From contig NZ_CP015971.1 in NCBI RefSeq assembly GCF_001659705.1, forward strand, positions 1,922,001-1,986,000: DNA of 64,000 nt, in the 5' to 3' direction. Position numbers and translations under genes: made by a program. A model generated the notes under the pieces. That model was not told the origin of the DNA, did no database searches, and worked only from the letters and a program-made list of their open reading frames with translations. Shown here one piece after another: positions 1 through 8,061 of the stretch. This stretch comes from Arachidicoccus sp. BS20 (lineage in GTDB: Bacteria > Bacteroidota > Bacteroidia > Chitinophagales > Chitinophagaceae). Every line of letters starts with the position of its first letter. Position 1 is the stretch's first letter.

Positions 1-231
1 TATTGCTGAAGCATAATCTTTTTTCATAGTGCTGAATAAGGCATCATCTTTCAGCAATGTTGCATTGTCGGGATAGTTTGCTTCCGCTGTTTTAATAATC
101 GAAAGCGCTTTGTCAATGTTGCCGTCTTTTGCTTTGTCCATTGCCTGGGTGTGTGCATCAGCAGCACCGGCTTGTGCATTAGCAGAAATTGCGCCAATAA
201 GCAACATGGGAAATATCAATATTTTTTTCAT
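1..231 (-). CDS. Secreted TPR-like protein, 3' part cut by window edge
   Basis: Only the first 77 codons are inside the window. The start at 231 is followed by a clear signal peptide (MKKILIFPMLLIGAISANAQ) with likely cleavage after the NAQ. The mature part has a helix-rich pattern (ADAHTQAMDKAKDGNIDKAL, then a second helix pair around ANYPDNATLLKDDALF) like a tetratricopeptide repeat protein. It would act in the periplasm or outer membrane. Function cannot be assigned from the visible part. No neighbour shares its strand closely, as DUF1015 begins downstream of a 134-bp spacer. Confidence 0.6.
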   Translation of the reverse strand, partial: MKKILIFPMLLIGAISANAQAGAADAHTQAMDKAKDGNIDKALSIIKTAEANYPDNATLLKDDALFSTMKKDYASAI

Positions 232-365
232 TTGCTAATCTTTTAAATCAAAAGTAAAAATTAAAAAGCCAAAGAAAATGTAATGTGCATAACCAATGCG
301 CTTTTATGAAAAATTAGCACATTATATAACACTGTGCGAAGCGAGGACACTTCACATAGCAAACT

Positions 366-1595
366 TTAAATAATCAAATGTGTGAGCAAACCGTCGCGCA
401 GCTTCGGTTCGAACCAGGTGCTTTTCGGCGGCATTACATTTCCGCTGTCGGCAATGTCGAATAATTGTTCAATGCTTACAGGAAACAAACTGAAAGCAAT
501 TGCCATTTCGCCCGAATCCACGCGCCTTTCCAATTCCTGCAAGCCACGAATGCCGCCGACAAAATCAATTCTTTCATCAGTTCTTTGGTCTTGTATGTTG
601 AAGACGGGCGACAGAATATTTTCCTGCAAAATGGTTACGTCTAACACGCCAATCGGGTCGTTGGTATAAGTATTTTCTTTGGAAATTAATTTGTACCAAT
701 GTTCATTGAGATACATTCCAAAACTATGCAGCTGCGCAGGTTTGAAAGCAAATTCTCTTTTTTCGACAGTAAATTTTCCCTGTAATTTTTCAAGCAATTC
801 ATCTTCGTTCAAGCCGTTCAAATCTTTAATTACACGGTTGTAATCAAGAATTTGTAATTCATTGGCAGGAAATAATGTTGTGAGAAAATAATCTGCATCG
901 GGTGTTTTTTTGCCGCCCAAAGCCTGACGAACTTTTGCCGCAGATGCCGCACGATGATGCCCGTCGGCAATGTAAGTGTTTGGAATTTCTTCACGGAAAA
1001 TATCTGTAATATTTTTTATTACAGCTTCATCGTCGATAATCCAAATCGTGTGCTGAATATTATCGTCGGCAGTAAAATCGTATTCCGGCGCATGGTTGTT
1101 TTTCCATTGACTAATAATTTCGTCTATCGAAGAATTGTTTCGGTAAGCCAAAAAAACATTGCCCGTTTGCGCACCTGTTGTTGTAATATGATTAATCCTG
1201 TCCTGCTCTTTTTCCGGGCGTGTGAACTCGTGTTTTTTAATTACATCATTGTCATAATCGTCAATCGAACTCGCGGCAACCAAACCCGTCTGGCTTCTGC
1301 CGTTCATGATTAACCGATAAATATAATAGCAAGGTTTTTCATCCTGAAACAAAATGTGATTGTCTATGAAAGCCTGTAAATTGGCTTTTGCTTTTTCGTA
1401 CACTTCGGGAGAATGAATATCCACATCATTGTCCAAATCAATTTCGCTTTTGGTAATGTGTAAAAATGAAGCCGTGTTTTCATTGGCTTCCTCTTTAGCT
1501 TCCTCTCTGTTCAGCACATCGTAAGGACGGCTGGCTACTTGCTTTGCAAAACTTTGCGCGGGACGTAATGCGCGGAAAGGTTTTATGATTGCCAT
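366..1595 (-). CDS. DUF1015 family protein
   Basis: The 409-residue product has the features of DUF1015: an early PYDV motif (residues 25-28) after an N-terminal FRALRP segment, and a central TYIADGHHRAASA motif, the family signature. The length is usual for the family. The biochemical role is not established; in Bacteroidota these genes often sit beside the serine pathway genes serC and serA, and serC lies 179 bp upstream here on the same strand, so a link to serine or one-carbon metabolism is a guess from context. The protein has no signal peptide and should be cytoplasmic. No serA is visible in the window. Confidence 0.85.
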   Translation of the reverse strand: MAIIKPFRALRPAQSFAKQVASRPYDVLNREEAKEEANENTASFLHITKSEIDLDNDVDIHSPEVYEKAKANLQAFIDNHILFQDEKPCYYIYRLIMNGRSQTGLVAASSIDDYDNDVIKKHEFTRPEKEQDRINHITTTGAQTGNVFLAYRNNSSIDEIISQWKNNHAPEYDFTADDNIQHTIWIIDDEAVIKNITDIFREEIPNTYIADGHHRAASAAKVRQALGGKKTPDADYFLTTLFPANELQILDYNRVIKDLNGLNEDELLEKLQGKFTVEKREFAFKPAQLHSFGMYLNEHWYKLISKENTYTNDPIGVLDVTILQENILSPVFNIQDQRTDERIDFVGGIRGLQELERRVDSGEMAIAFSLFPVSIEQLFDIADSGNVMPPKSTWFEPKLRDGLLTHLII

Positions 1596-1654
1596 GTTGT
1601 TATTAAGTAAAAAGTAAAAAATGGTTTGCTTCTTAAAATCTCTAATAACGCTTG

Positions 1655-1728
1655 CGCGTCATGCCGAACTTGTTTCGGCATCTCAAAAAATACTTGCCAA
1701 GAGATTGCTGCCTTCGCGGCAATGACGT
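1655..1728. repeat. Dispersed palindromic intergenic repeat
   Basis: Outer arms CGTCAT and ATGACG enclose an inner palindrome TGCCGAA/TTCGGCA and a second half containing GAGATTGCTGCCTTCGCGGC. This is the common repeat type found between genes in many bacterial genomes. It lies between serC and DUF1015 on the minus strand and explains a spurious 64-residue reading frame here. Confidence 0.6.
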
Positions 1729-1773
1729 ATAAAGTGCTCTTAATTGCCATCGTGGTAATCCTTAAAATCCGTT

Positions 1774-2847
1774 TCATCCTCGTTCAGACTTATCAAAATC
1801 CTCCATCAAATCCACAATCGCTTGAACGCTGCTCAAAGGCATTGCATTGTACATCGAAACGCGCAAACCGCCAACGCTTCTGTGTCCTTTTACGCCAACC
1901 ATTCCGTGCTGCTTACACTCTTCCAAAAATTTATTTTCAATGTCTTTATCTTCAATCGTAAAGGTTGCGTTCATTAAACTTCTGTCTTCTTTTTCCACCA
2001 AAGGTTTAAAGATTTGCAAAGTATCCAATGCCGCGTAAAACAAGTCTGCGCGGGCTTTTGCGCGTTTTTCCATTTCGATTAATCCGCCTTCTTTTTTAAT
2101 CCAGCGAAGCGTAAGCAAAGAAACATACACGGCAAAAACAGGCGGTGTGTTCAGCAAAGCATCCGCTTCAATATGTTTTTGGTAATCAAGAATCGGTGGA
2201 ATTTTTCTGCCTGTTTTTCCTAAAATATCTTTTTTCACAACAACCAACGTAACGCCCGCTGCACCTGCATTTTTCTGTGCGCCTGCATAAATCAAATCGT
2301 GTTTTGCATAATCAAAAGGACGGGAAAAAATGTCGCTGCTCATGTCCACAACCAACGGCACATCTACATTCGGGACGAAATGCCATTGTGTTCCTTCTAC
2401 CGTGTTGTTCGATGTGTAATGAAAATATTTTGCATCGGGCTGTACCGAAAAATTCTTTTGTATGTAAGAATGATTTTTATCTTTCGTAGAAGCAACCACA
2501 TCCACATTGCCGAAATATTTTGCTTCTTCAATCGCTTTCTTTCCCCAAATGCCGTTATCGGCGTAAGCCGCAGTATCATTGCTTCCGAGCAAGTTCATCG
2601 GCACTTGCATAAACTGCATGGTTGCGCCGCCTTGCAAAAACAGCACATCGTAATCATCATTCAATTGCATCAATTCTTTTACAAGACTTTGCGCCTCGCT
2701 CAAAACATCGAGAAACCATTGTGTGCGATGCCCGATTTCCAGCAACGACAAACCGATGCCGTTAAAATCCAACACGGCTTCGCTCGCCTGCTGCAACACC
2801 TCCTGCGGAAGAATGGACGGACCGGAATTGAAATTGTATTTTTTCAT
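1774..2847 (-). CDS. serC: Phosphoserine aminotransferase
   Basis: The 357-residue protein matches SerC over its full length: N-terminal NFNSGPS, the glycine-rich LFLQGGATMQF at about 69-79, and the PLP-binding lysine K192 in the motif YAGAQKNAGAAG. It converts 3-phosphohydroxypyruvate and glutamate to phosphoserine and 2-oxoglutarate in serine synthesis, and the same enzyme serves pyridoxal phosphate synthesis in many bacteria. It is cytoplasmic. The start at 2847 gives the canonical N terminus. DUF1015 follows on the same strand with a palindromic repeat in between. A TATCTTCG box about 25 nt upstream of the start is a weak match to the Bacteroidota -7 element. Confidence 0.95.
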   Translation of the reverse strand: MKKYNFNSGPSILPQEVLQQASEAVLDFNGIGLSLLEIGHRTQWFLDVLSEAQSLVKELMQLNDDYDVLFLQGGATMQFMQVPMNLLGSNDTAAYADNGIWGKKAIEEAKYFGNVDVVASTKDKNHSYIQKNFSVQPDAKYFHYTSNNTVEGTQWHFVPNVDVPLVVDMSSDIFSRPFDYAKHDLIYAGAQKNAGAAGVTLVVVKKDILGKTGRKIPPILDYQKHIEADALLNTPPVFAVYVSLLTLRWIKKEGGLIEMEKRAKARADLFYAALDTLQIFKPLVEKEDRSLMNATFTIEDKDIENKFLEECKQHGMVGVKGHRSVGGLRVSMYNAMPLSSVQAIVDLMEDFDKSERG

Positions 2848-2893
2848 AAGAAAAATTTGAGTCGCGAAGATAAACGAAGATTTGGGAAATTTT

Positions 2894-2978
2894 CCCGCAG
2901 ATTTTCGCAGATGAAAGACACGCGGATTTCGCTAATTTTTCTGCGTTAATCAGCGAAAAAATCTGCGTATTCTGCGGG
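2894..2978. repeat. Long imperfect inverted repeat (CGCAGAT family)
   Basis: CCCGCAGATTTTCGCAGAT at the left end pairs with ATCTGCGTATTCTGCGGG at the right end, with further copies of GCGGATTTCGC and GCGAAA between them. It fills the gap between the engB stop codon and the serC upstream region. Related GCAGAT palindromes occur at 5201 and 49478. Confidence 0.55.
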
Positions 2979-3599
2979 CTAATTATTATTCAATTGTTCA
3001 ATCAAATCCAACACTTCATCTTTCCCTTGTTTTTTTGTGGAACTTGTAACAATTACTTGCGGCAAAAATTGCCATGTTTGGCGCAGCACATCGAGAAAAG
3101 CATTTACGTTGCGTTCAACAACGGCGGGCTTTTCTTTATCGGCTTTGGTAAAAATCAACGTAAAAGGAATTTGAAAGCTATCCAACACATTCACAAAATC
3201 TATATCAATATTTTGCGGCTTGTGGCGGCTGTCAATCAGCACAAAAAGATGCACCAGATTTTCCCGTTTGCGGATATAATTTTCAATCATCTTGCTGAAG
3301 ACTTTCCGTTCTTTCTGCGCCACTTTTGCGTAGCCGTAGCCCGGCAAATCCACCAAATACCACGCATCGTTTTTCGATTTTTCTTTACCCGCGCTTTCAA
3401 TCGCAAAATGATTAATCATCTGCGTTTTGCCCGGCGTGCCGGACGTTTTAGCCAAAGACTTTTGATTGACGAGCATATTTATCAGTGAAGATTTGCCCAC
3501 ATTGCTTCGCCCGATAAAAGCATATTCGGGACGGTCGGGTTGCGGACATTTTTCCACCGATGGCGAAGAAATAACGTAAACGGCTTTTTTGATAGTCAT
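2979..3599 (-). CDS. engB: Ribosome biogenesis GTPase EngB (YihA/YsxC)
   Basis: With the start at 3599 (MTIKKAVYVIS) the product is 206 residues, the usual family length; an upstream in-frame start at 3662 would add an unlikely 21-residue extension. GTPase motifs are in order: G1 GRSNVGKSS (30-38), the GTPGKT segment, G3 DLPG (84-87), G4 TKAD (151-154) and G5 TSS. The protein is a TRAFAC GTPase needed for 50S subunit assembly. A TACTTTTG box lies only 3 nt upstream of the ATG, which suggests a nearly leaderless transcript. The gene diverges from a small ORF at 3700. Confidence 0.93.
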   Translation of the reverse strand: MTIKKAVYVISSPSVEKCPQPDRPEYAFIGRSNVGKSSLINMLVNQKSLAKTSGTPGKTQMINHFAIESAGKEKSKNDAWYLVDLPGYGYAKVAQKERKVFSKMIENYIRKRENLVHLFVLIDSRHKPQNIDIDFVNVLDSFQIPFTLIFTKADKEKPAVVERNVNAFLDVLRQTWQFLPQVIVTSSTKKQGKDEVLDLIEQLNNN

Positions 3600-3602
3600 A
3601 CG

Positions 3603-3610
3603 CAAAAGTA
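3603..3610 (-). promoter_or_regulatory. Bacteroidota -7 box abutting engB start
   Basis: TACTTTTG on the minus strand matches TAnnTTTG and ends 3 nt before the ATG at 3599. Transcription would start at or next to the start codon. No convincing -33 element is seen. Confidence 0.4.
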
Positions 3611-3699
3611 ATATGTAATAATCATTGAAAAAATTACACATTAAACATTCCTCATTATACATTTTTCAAATCGTTATCTTTGATAATAAATCGTTTTGT

Positions 3700-3897
3700 A
3701 TGCAATCGTTTATTGTAAATGTCCCCGACGACAAAGAAGCGTTCTTTCTGGAACTGATGAGCCAACTGAATTTTGAAGTGCTGGATATTGATGAACAACC
3801 TTTGAATGATGATTCGGATGAAGAAGAAAGTAGTGACCCGTTTCTTGATTGGGAAGCCGAACGTAGAACTATAAGAGATTCGAGAAAAAAGAAATAA
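3700..3897 (+). CDS. Small acidic hypothetical protein
   Basis: The 65-residue product starts at MQSFIVNVPDDKEAFFLEL; an upstream start at 3625 overlaps the engB promoter and is less likely. It has a beta-strand then helix opening (FIVNVPDDKEAFFLELMSQL), an acidic middle (DEQPLNDDSDEEESSD) and a basic C terminus (RDSRKKK). The opening resembles small Bacteroidota proteins that sometimes pair with RelE/Txe toxins as antitoxins, but no toxin gene follows, so this stays a hypothetical. A TATCTTTG box at about 3674 is a plausible promoter element. Confidence 0.6.
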   Translation: MQSFIVNVPDDKEAFFLELMSQLNFEVLDIDEQPLNDDSDEEESSDPFLDWEAERRTIRDSRKKK

Positions 3898-3918
3898 TTT
3901 TAAACCGTAAAAATCTAT

Positions 3919-4368
3919 ATGAAAAAATCAATTATACTATTCTTTAGCGTTTTAACTTTTGCATCGTGCAATTGGTTTAAAAACAAAGCGAAAAATGCTG
4001 TAAACAAAACAGGCGAAGTTGTTGGAAAAACCGGCTCTGAATTTATTTCAGGCGTTTCAAAAGGCGTTGAAAAAACGTTTCAGAATGAAACTGATTTTTC
4101 TAATAAACTCAAACAAGATGGATTAGCGTCTGATAAAATAATAATCAGAAGTTCAGATACTTCAACAGATAACATTCTCTCCGTTTATTTCATTTTTAAT
4201 AATGATTTTTCAAAAGATATTACCGCAAAACTTTTCGATAATGCAGGAAATGAATATGGAAGAACTTCCGAAAAAATAGTTGGCAAAAAAGGCGAAGCGA
4301 AATATGTTGATTTTGTTTTTGATAAAAGAATTGTAATTGACACAAAAGGAAAAATCACTTTTGAATAA
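3919..4368 (+). CDS. Small lipoprotein
   Basis: The 149-residue protein begins with a lipoprotein signal (MKKSIILFFSVLTFASC, lipobox FASC, Cys17). A lysine-rich amphipathic stretch follows (residues 18-50, FKNKAKNAVNKTGEVVGKTG) and the C-terminal half looks like a small beta fold (ILSVYFIFNNDFSKDITAKL). It should be anchored to a membrane facing the periplasm or surface. I do not recognise the family. It sits 21 bp downstream of the 65-residue ORF and 24 bp upstream of a TIGR00266 protein, so the three may be co-transcribed. Confidence 0.7.
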   Translation: MKKSIILFFSVLTFASCNWFKNKAKNAVNKTGEVVGKTGSEFISGVSKGVEKTFQNETDFSNKLKQDGLASDKIIIRSSDTSTDNILSVYFIFNNDFSKDITAKLFDNAGNEYGRTSEKIVGKKGEAKYVDFVFDKRIVIDTKGKITFE

Positions 4369-4392
4369 ATTCATTTACTTAAAAATAATCTT

Positions 4393-5187
4393 ATGCAAAA
4401 CCATGAAATTGATTACAAAATCTTCGGCGAAGAAATGCAATACGTCGAAGTGGAACTTGATCCGCAGGAAACAGCGATAGGCGAGCCGGGCAGCTTTATG
4501 ATGATGGACGATGGTGTGCAGATGCAAACCATTTTCAGCGACGGCAGCGGACAAAACAACAGCATTCTGGACAAGCTTTTTTCTGCCGGAAAACGCTTGC
4601 TTGTAGGCGAAAATTTATTTGTGACAGCGTACACCAATGTTGCGCCGCAAGGCAAGCGCCATGTAAGTTTTGCGGCGCCTTATCCCGGAAAAATTATTCC
4701 GCTCGACCTGAATGCTTTGGGCGGAAAAATCATCTGCCAGAAAGATGCTTTTCTTTGCGCGGCAAAAGGCGTTTCCATCAGCATTGAGTTTCAGAAAAGA
4801 TTGGGTGCAGGCTTGTTTGGCGGCGAAGGCTTCATCATGGAAAAGCTGGAAGGCGACGGCATGGCGTTTATGCACGCAGGCGGACACATTACGGAGCGTG
4901 TATTGCAGCCGGGCGAAATCCTGAAAGTGGACACAGGCTGCATCGTAGGATTTACAGGCGGTGTGCGCTACGACATTGAATTTATAGGCGGCATTAAAAA
5001 TACGTTGTTCGGCGGCGAAGGCGTGTTCTTTGCGTTGCTGCAAGGTCCGGGAACTGTGTGGATTCAAACGTTGCCGATTAGCCGTTTGGCAAGAAGAATA
5101 TTGGCGTATGCAACCGTAAAACAAAAAGGCGAAGGCAGCATTCTCGGTCCTTTGGGAAGATTGCTGGACGGAGATAACAGCTTTTAG
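4393..5187 (+). CDS. TIGR00266 / AIM24 family protein
   Basis: The 264-residue cytoplasmic protein shows the family pattern of glycine-rich beta turns: EPGSFMMMDDGV near 30-41, RLLVGENLFVTAYTN, then RLGAGLFGGEGFIMEKLEGDG in the middle and a second NTLFGGEGVFFALLQGPG repeat near the C terminus. The fold is a single-stranded right-handed beta helix like AIM24; the bacterial function is unknown. It is the last gene of the plus-strand group 3700-5187. The spacer to the convergent adenosyltransferase is filled by a long inverted repeat that could stop transcription from both sides. Confidence 0.85.
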   Translation: MQNHEIDYKIFGEEMQYVEVELDPQETAIGEPGSFMMMDDGVQMQTIFSDGSGQNNSILDKLFSAGKRLLVGENLFVTAYTNVAPQGKRHVSFAAPYPGKIIPLDLNALGGKIICQKDAFLCAAKGVSISIEFQKRLGAGLFGGEGFIMEKLEGDGMAFMHAGGHITERVLQPGEILKVDTGCIVGFTGGVRYDIEFIGGIKNTLFGGEGVFFALLQGPGTVWIQTLPISRLARRILAYATVKQKGEGSILGPLGRLLDGDNSF

Positions 5188-5200
5188 TTTTATACAAAAC

Positions 5201-5276
5201 AGAACGCAGATTTGTTATGATTTTATGATGAATTGAGATGCAATCATACAAAATCATAATAATTTACCTGCGTTCT
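5201..5276. repeat. Long inverted repeat between convergent genes
   Basis: AGAACGCAGATTTGTTATGA on the left is the near-perfect complement of the segment ending in ACCTGCGTTCT on the right, with arms of roughly 28 bp. A related element with AGAACG...CGTTC ends is at 49478-49546. It may serve as a bidirectional terminator. Confidence 0.6.
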
Positions 5277-5312
5277 ATTTGTCTCAAAAATTAAAGCAGT
5301 TCAAATTCGCAT

Positions 5313-5876
5313 TCATTCGTGTCTCGGAATCCACTTCACTTCTTCCACATTCAACCGCTTTGCAATAAACCTTGCCAATACAAAAAGATAATCGCTTAAA
5401 CGGTTAAGATATTTTACAATCAGCAAAATATTTGCATCATTCAATTCGCTAAGAAGCTCTACGCACCAGCGTTCCGAGCGGCGGCAAACAGTTCGTGCAA
5501 TATGCGCCTGAGAAACAAAAATATGTCCGCCCGGCAAAATAAAATGCGTCATTTTCGGAAGCGATTCGTTCATTTTATCAATTTCTTTTTCCAATAAAAC
5601 AACGTCTTCTTCACGCAATTCGGGCAAAGAAAATTTGGAAGATTTATTCGCATCAGCCGCAAGCAAAGAACCGATGATGAATAAATTATTTTGAATTTCG
5701 GGCAAAATATTTTCAAGCGAAATGGTTTTCAGTTCATCGTTCAGCAAACCGATGTGTGCGTTCAATTCATCAACAGTTCCGTAACATTCTACCCGCAAAT
5801 CATTTTTATTTACGCGCGTTCCGCCGATTAAAGAAGTCTTTCCTTTATCGCCTGTTTTTGTATAGATTTTTGCCAT
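5313..5876 (-). CDS. Corrinoid adenosyltransferase, PduO type
   Basis: Starting at 5876 (MAKIYTKTGDKGKTSLIGG) the protein has 187 residues. The family hallmarks are the N-terminal TKTGDKGKTSL ATP-binding loop, the CYGTVDELNAHIG motif around 34-46, and the C-terminal half ILPGGH, ARTVCRRSER. The enzyme transfers the adenosyl group of ATP to reduced cobalamin to make coenzyme B12. It is cytoplasmic. The alternative start at 5897 adds seven residues not typical for the family. No other cobalamin gene is next to it, so it probably serves salvage of imported corrinoids. Confidence 0.92.
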   Translation of the reverse strand: MAKIYTKTGDKGKTSLIGGTRVNKNDLRVECYGTVDELNAHIGLLNDELKTISLENILPEIQNNLFIIGSLLAADANKSSKFSLPELREEDVVLLEKEIDKMNESLPKMTHFILPGGHIFVSQAHIARTVCRRSERWCVELLSELNDANILLIVKYLNRLSDYLFVLARFIAKRLNVEEVKWIPRHE

Positions 5877-5893
5877 GATTTTGAAATGAAAAA

Positions 5894-5951
5894 CCATTAA
5901 GCAGTTAAGAGAATTAAGACAAAATTCTTAATATCCTTAACTTCTTAATGG
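5894..5951. repeat. Long inverted repeat (CCATTAAG family)
   Basis: CCATTAAGCAGTTAAG on the left pairs with CTTAACTTCTTAATGG on the right, with further complementarity inside. It lies between the adenosyltransferase start and the end of the ABC ATPase gene. Confidence 0.5.
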
Positions 5952-5971
5952 AAAATTATTTTAATTTGTTA

Positions 5972-6679
5972 TTACACCAAAGCCTCTGTTTTCGGGGCAT
6001 TCAGCGTATCGGTTTCAATTAAACCGTCTCTCAAACGAACGATACGTTTGGCATATTCCGCAATATCTTCTTCGTGCGTAACCAATACAACAGTATTACC
6101 TGCGGCTTGAATTTGCCCGAAAATTTCCATAACTTCAATCGAAGTTTTTGTATCCAGATTTCCGGTCGGTTCGTCTGCCAGCAAAATCGCGGGATTGTTG
6201 ATAATTGCACGCGCAATTGCCACGCGCTGAATTTGCCCGCCGCTCATCTCATTCGATTTATGATTGGCACGCTCGCCCAAACCCACTTTTTCTAATGCCG
6301 CCAATGCACGTTCCATTCTTTCTTCTTTACCCACGCCTGCGTAAATCAACGGCAGCGCCACATTTTCCGCAGCCGTCAGTCTCGGCAGCAAATTGAATTG
6401 CTGAAACACAAAACCTATTTCAACATTGCGTACATCGGCAAGTGCATCGTCGGGCATCTTGCTTACGTCTTGTCCGTTCAGAATATAAGCGCCGCTCGTA
6501 GGCGTGTCGAGACAACCGAGAATATTCATCAGCGTACTTTTGCCGCTGCCCGAAGGCCCCATCAGCGCCACATATTCATTCTTAAAAATGTCGAGCGAAA
6601 TGCCTTTCAGCACAGGCACGCCCACGCCGCCCATGAAATACTGCTTCTCAATTTTTTCCAGATGAATAACGGATGACAT
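5972..6679 (-). CDS. ABC transporter ATP-binding protein, LolD/MacB type
   Basis: The 235-residue ATPase carries Walker [10 protein letters not shown] (41-49), a Q-loop in VFQQFN, signature MSGGQ (145-149), Walker B ILLADEP (165-171) with the D-loop and an H-loop VTHEED near 200. The sequence around the Q-loop and the GNLD after Walker B are typical for the MacB/LolD/FtsE group, which powers lipoprotein release, efflux or peptide export together with a FtsX-like permease. No permease gene is adjacent, so the partner is encoded elsewhere and the substrate is unknown. It is peripheral on the inner membrane. Confidence 0.9.
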   Translation of the reverse strand: MSSVIHLEKIEKQYFMGGVGVPVLKGISLDIFKNEYVALMGPSGSGKSTLMNILGCLDTPTSGAYILNGQDVSKMPDDALADVRNVEIGFVFQQFNLLPRLTAAENVALPLIYAGVGKEERMERALAALEKVGLGERANHKSNEMSGGQIQRVAIARAIINNPAILLADEPTGNLDTKTSIEVMEIFGQIQAAGNTVVLVTHEEDIAEYAKRIVRLRDGLIETDTLNAPKTEALV

Positions 6680-6718
6680 TTGATGTATGATTTAAGATGT
6701 ATGATTTGCGAGAAAACT

Positions 6719-6813
6719 ATTCCACAAAGTACCGCGAAGAAAACACGGAGTTATACCAAGTCTTTGTGCAACTCCTTGTAAAATCTCTGTGTAACTCTGT
6801 GGTACAACATTTC
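6719..6813. repeat. Intergenic repeat with CACAGAG/ACTCTGTG arms
   Basis: The segment CCACAAAGTACCGCG at the left end is complementary, with mismatches, to the right end ACTCTGTGGTAC, and it contains further copies of the motifs CACGGAGTTA and CTGTGTAACTC. This is a dispersed spacer repeat type; it lies between gatC and the ABC ATPase. Confidence 0.45.
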
Positions 6814-6821
6814 TCATCTGT

Positions 6822-7115
6822 TTATTTTTTAATAACCTTCGGCACTAAAATATACGTGCCATCAGTGTTTGGAACGTTTTGCAATGCTTCTTCACGCGAA
6901 ATATTTTGTGCAACTATATCTTCACGAAAAACATTTTCGCGCGGCGTAATATGCAGTAAAGGTTCAACATTCGACGTATCAATTTCGTTCAGTTTTTCTA
7001 CGAAAGCAATCATTTGTTGCAAATCGTTTTTGATTTCTTCTTTTTCTTTGTTATTGAAATTAAGCCGCGAAAGATGCGCCAAATCATCCACCAGTTTGTC
7101 CGTAATTTCTACCAT
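6822..7115 (-). CDS. gatC: Asp/Glu-tRNA amidotransferase subunit C
   Basis: The 97-residue product starts at 7115 (MVEITDKLVDDLAHLSRL); the open frame continues upstream but without family similarity. LVDDLAHLSRLNF, the DLQQMIAFVEKLNEIDT helix and the VEPLLHI segment are the standard GatC pattern. GatC stabilises the GatAB complex that converts Glu-tRNA(Gln) or Asp-tRNA(Asn) to the cognate aminoacyl-tRNA. gatA and gatB are not in the window. A TATTTTTG box is 4 nt upstream of the ATG, which points to a leaderless message. Confidence 0.93.
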   Translation of the reverse strand: MVEITDKLVDDLAHLSRLNFNNKEKEEIKNDLQQMIAFVEKLNEIDTSNVEPLLHITPRENVFREDIVAQNISREEALQNVPNTDGTYILVPKVIKK

Positions 7116-7119
7116 GAAA

Positions 7120-7127
7120 CAAAAATA
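7120..7127 (-). promoter_or_regulatory. -7 box abutting gatC start
   Basis: TATTTTTG on the minus strand, 4 nt before the ATG at 7115. It matches TAnnTTTG. Confidence 0.4.
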
Positions 7128-7193
7128 GTTATTTGATTGTAAGTAAAAGAAATTTTTGGACAAACGGTAATTACGGCGGCAGCAGCCAATTGG

Positions 7194-7201
7194 TATATTT
7201 G
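7194..7201 (+). promoter_or_regulatory. -7 box abutting the methyltransferase start
   Basis: TATATTTG ends 4 nt before the ATG at 7206 and matches TAnnTTTG, so the transcript would begin at the start codon. Confidence 0.4.
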
Positions 7202-7205
7202 CCGC

Positions 7206-7925
7206 ATGGCGCAAACTTATTTTCAATTCAAACAATTCAAAATAGAGCAGGATAAAACCGCAATGAAAGTGTGTACAGATGCTTGCTTGTTCGGCGCGTT
7301 GATTACGGAAAATGAAACTGTAATTAAAGACGATACAGTGTTGGACATTGGTGCAGGAACGGGTTTGCTTTCGCTTATGATTGCTCAAAAAAATACTGCC
7401 GCAAAAATTGATGCCGTTGAAATTGACAAAGATGCTTTTGAGCAGGCAAGAGAAAATATTTCTCATTCAATTTGGAAAAACGTTGAGGTTCATCATCAAC
7501 CGATTCAGGAGTTTACAAAAGACCGAAATGCTTGCTATGACTTAATTGTGTCCAATCCGCCGTTTTTTGAAAATGATTTAAAAAGTATAAATGAACAACG
7601 AAACAAAGCGCTGCATTCATCTGATTTGAGCTTGAAAGAATTGGTTGAAATTGTAAATAAATTGCTTGCCGAAAAAGGGACATTTTGCGTGTTGCTTCCA
7701 TTTTCAAGAACAGAATATTTTGTCAATCTCGCAGAAAAAGAAAATTTGTTTTTGCAGAAAAAAATATTGGTAAAGCAAACGCCGAAGCATCATTTCTTCA
7801 GGAGTATTTTATTTTTCAAAAAAGAAAACTCCGGTTACGAAACGGAAGAGATTGTAATTAAAGAAAACGATGTTTATTCGTTAAGATTTACAGAATTATT
7901 AAAAGACTATTATTTGTATCTGTAA
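7206..7925 (+). CDS. yfiC: tRNA1(Val) (adenine37-N6)-methyltransferase
   Basis: The 239-residue protein has the N-terminal family block FKQFKIEQDKTAMKVCTDAC, SAM-binding motif I DIGAGTGLL (47-55), an acidic motif II (AVEIDKD) and the catalytic NPPF motif (117-120) expected for N6-adenine methylation. The closest known family is YfiC/TrmN6, which methylates A37 of tRNA-Val. It is cytoplasmic. The gene is divergent from gatC with a 90-bp spacer and precedes a tRNA-Leu gene. Substrate identity is inferred from family only. Confidence 0.9.
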   Translation: MAQTYFQFKQFKIEQDKTAMKVCTDACLFGALITENETVIKDDTVLDIGAGTGLLSLMIAQKNTAAKIDAVEIDKDAFEQARENISHSIWKNVEVHHQPIQEFTKDRNACYDLIVSNPPFFENDLKSINEQRNKALHSSDLSLKELVEIVNKLLAEKGTFCVLLPFSRTEYFVNLAEKENLFLQKKILVKQTPKHHFFRSILFFKKENSGYETEEIVIKENDVYSLRFTELLKDYYLYL

Positions 7926-8061
7926 ATTTGCCGAATGGAAAGAGTGAAAAAAATATGGAAGGTGTTGCGCAAAATATTTTGGCGTAAAAAGAGTTGCTGC
8001 GAATAAATATTTAAAATTCTTTTGTCGGAATAAATATTGCGCTTACATTTGCAATCCAAAT

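Noticed and set aside
1583-1777. 64-codon minus-strand frame between serC and DUF1015
   Set aside because: It is the translation of the palindromic repeat at 1655-1728; such frames recur wherever this repeat occurs.
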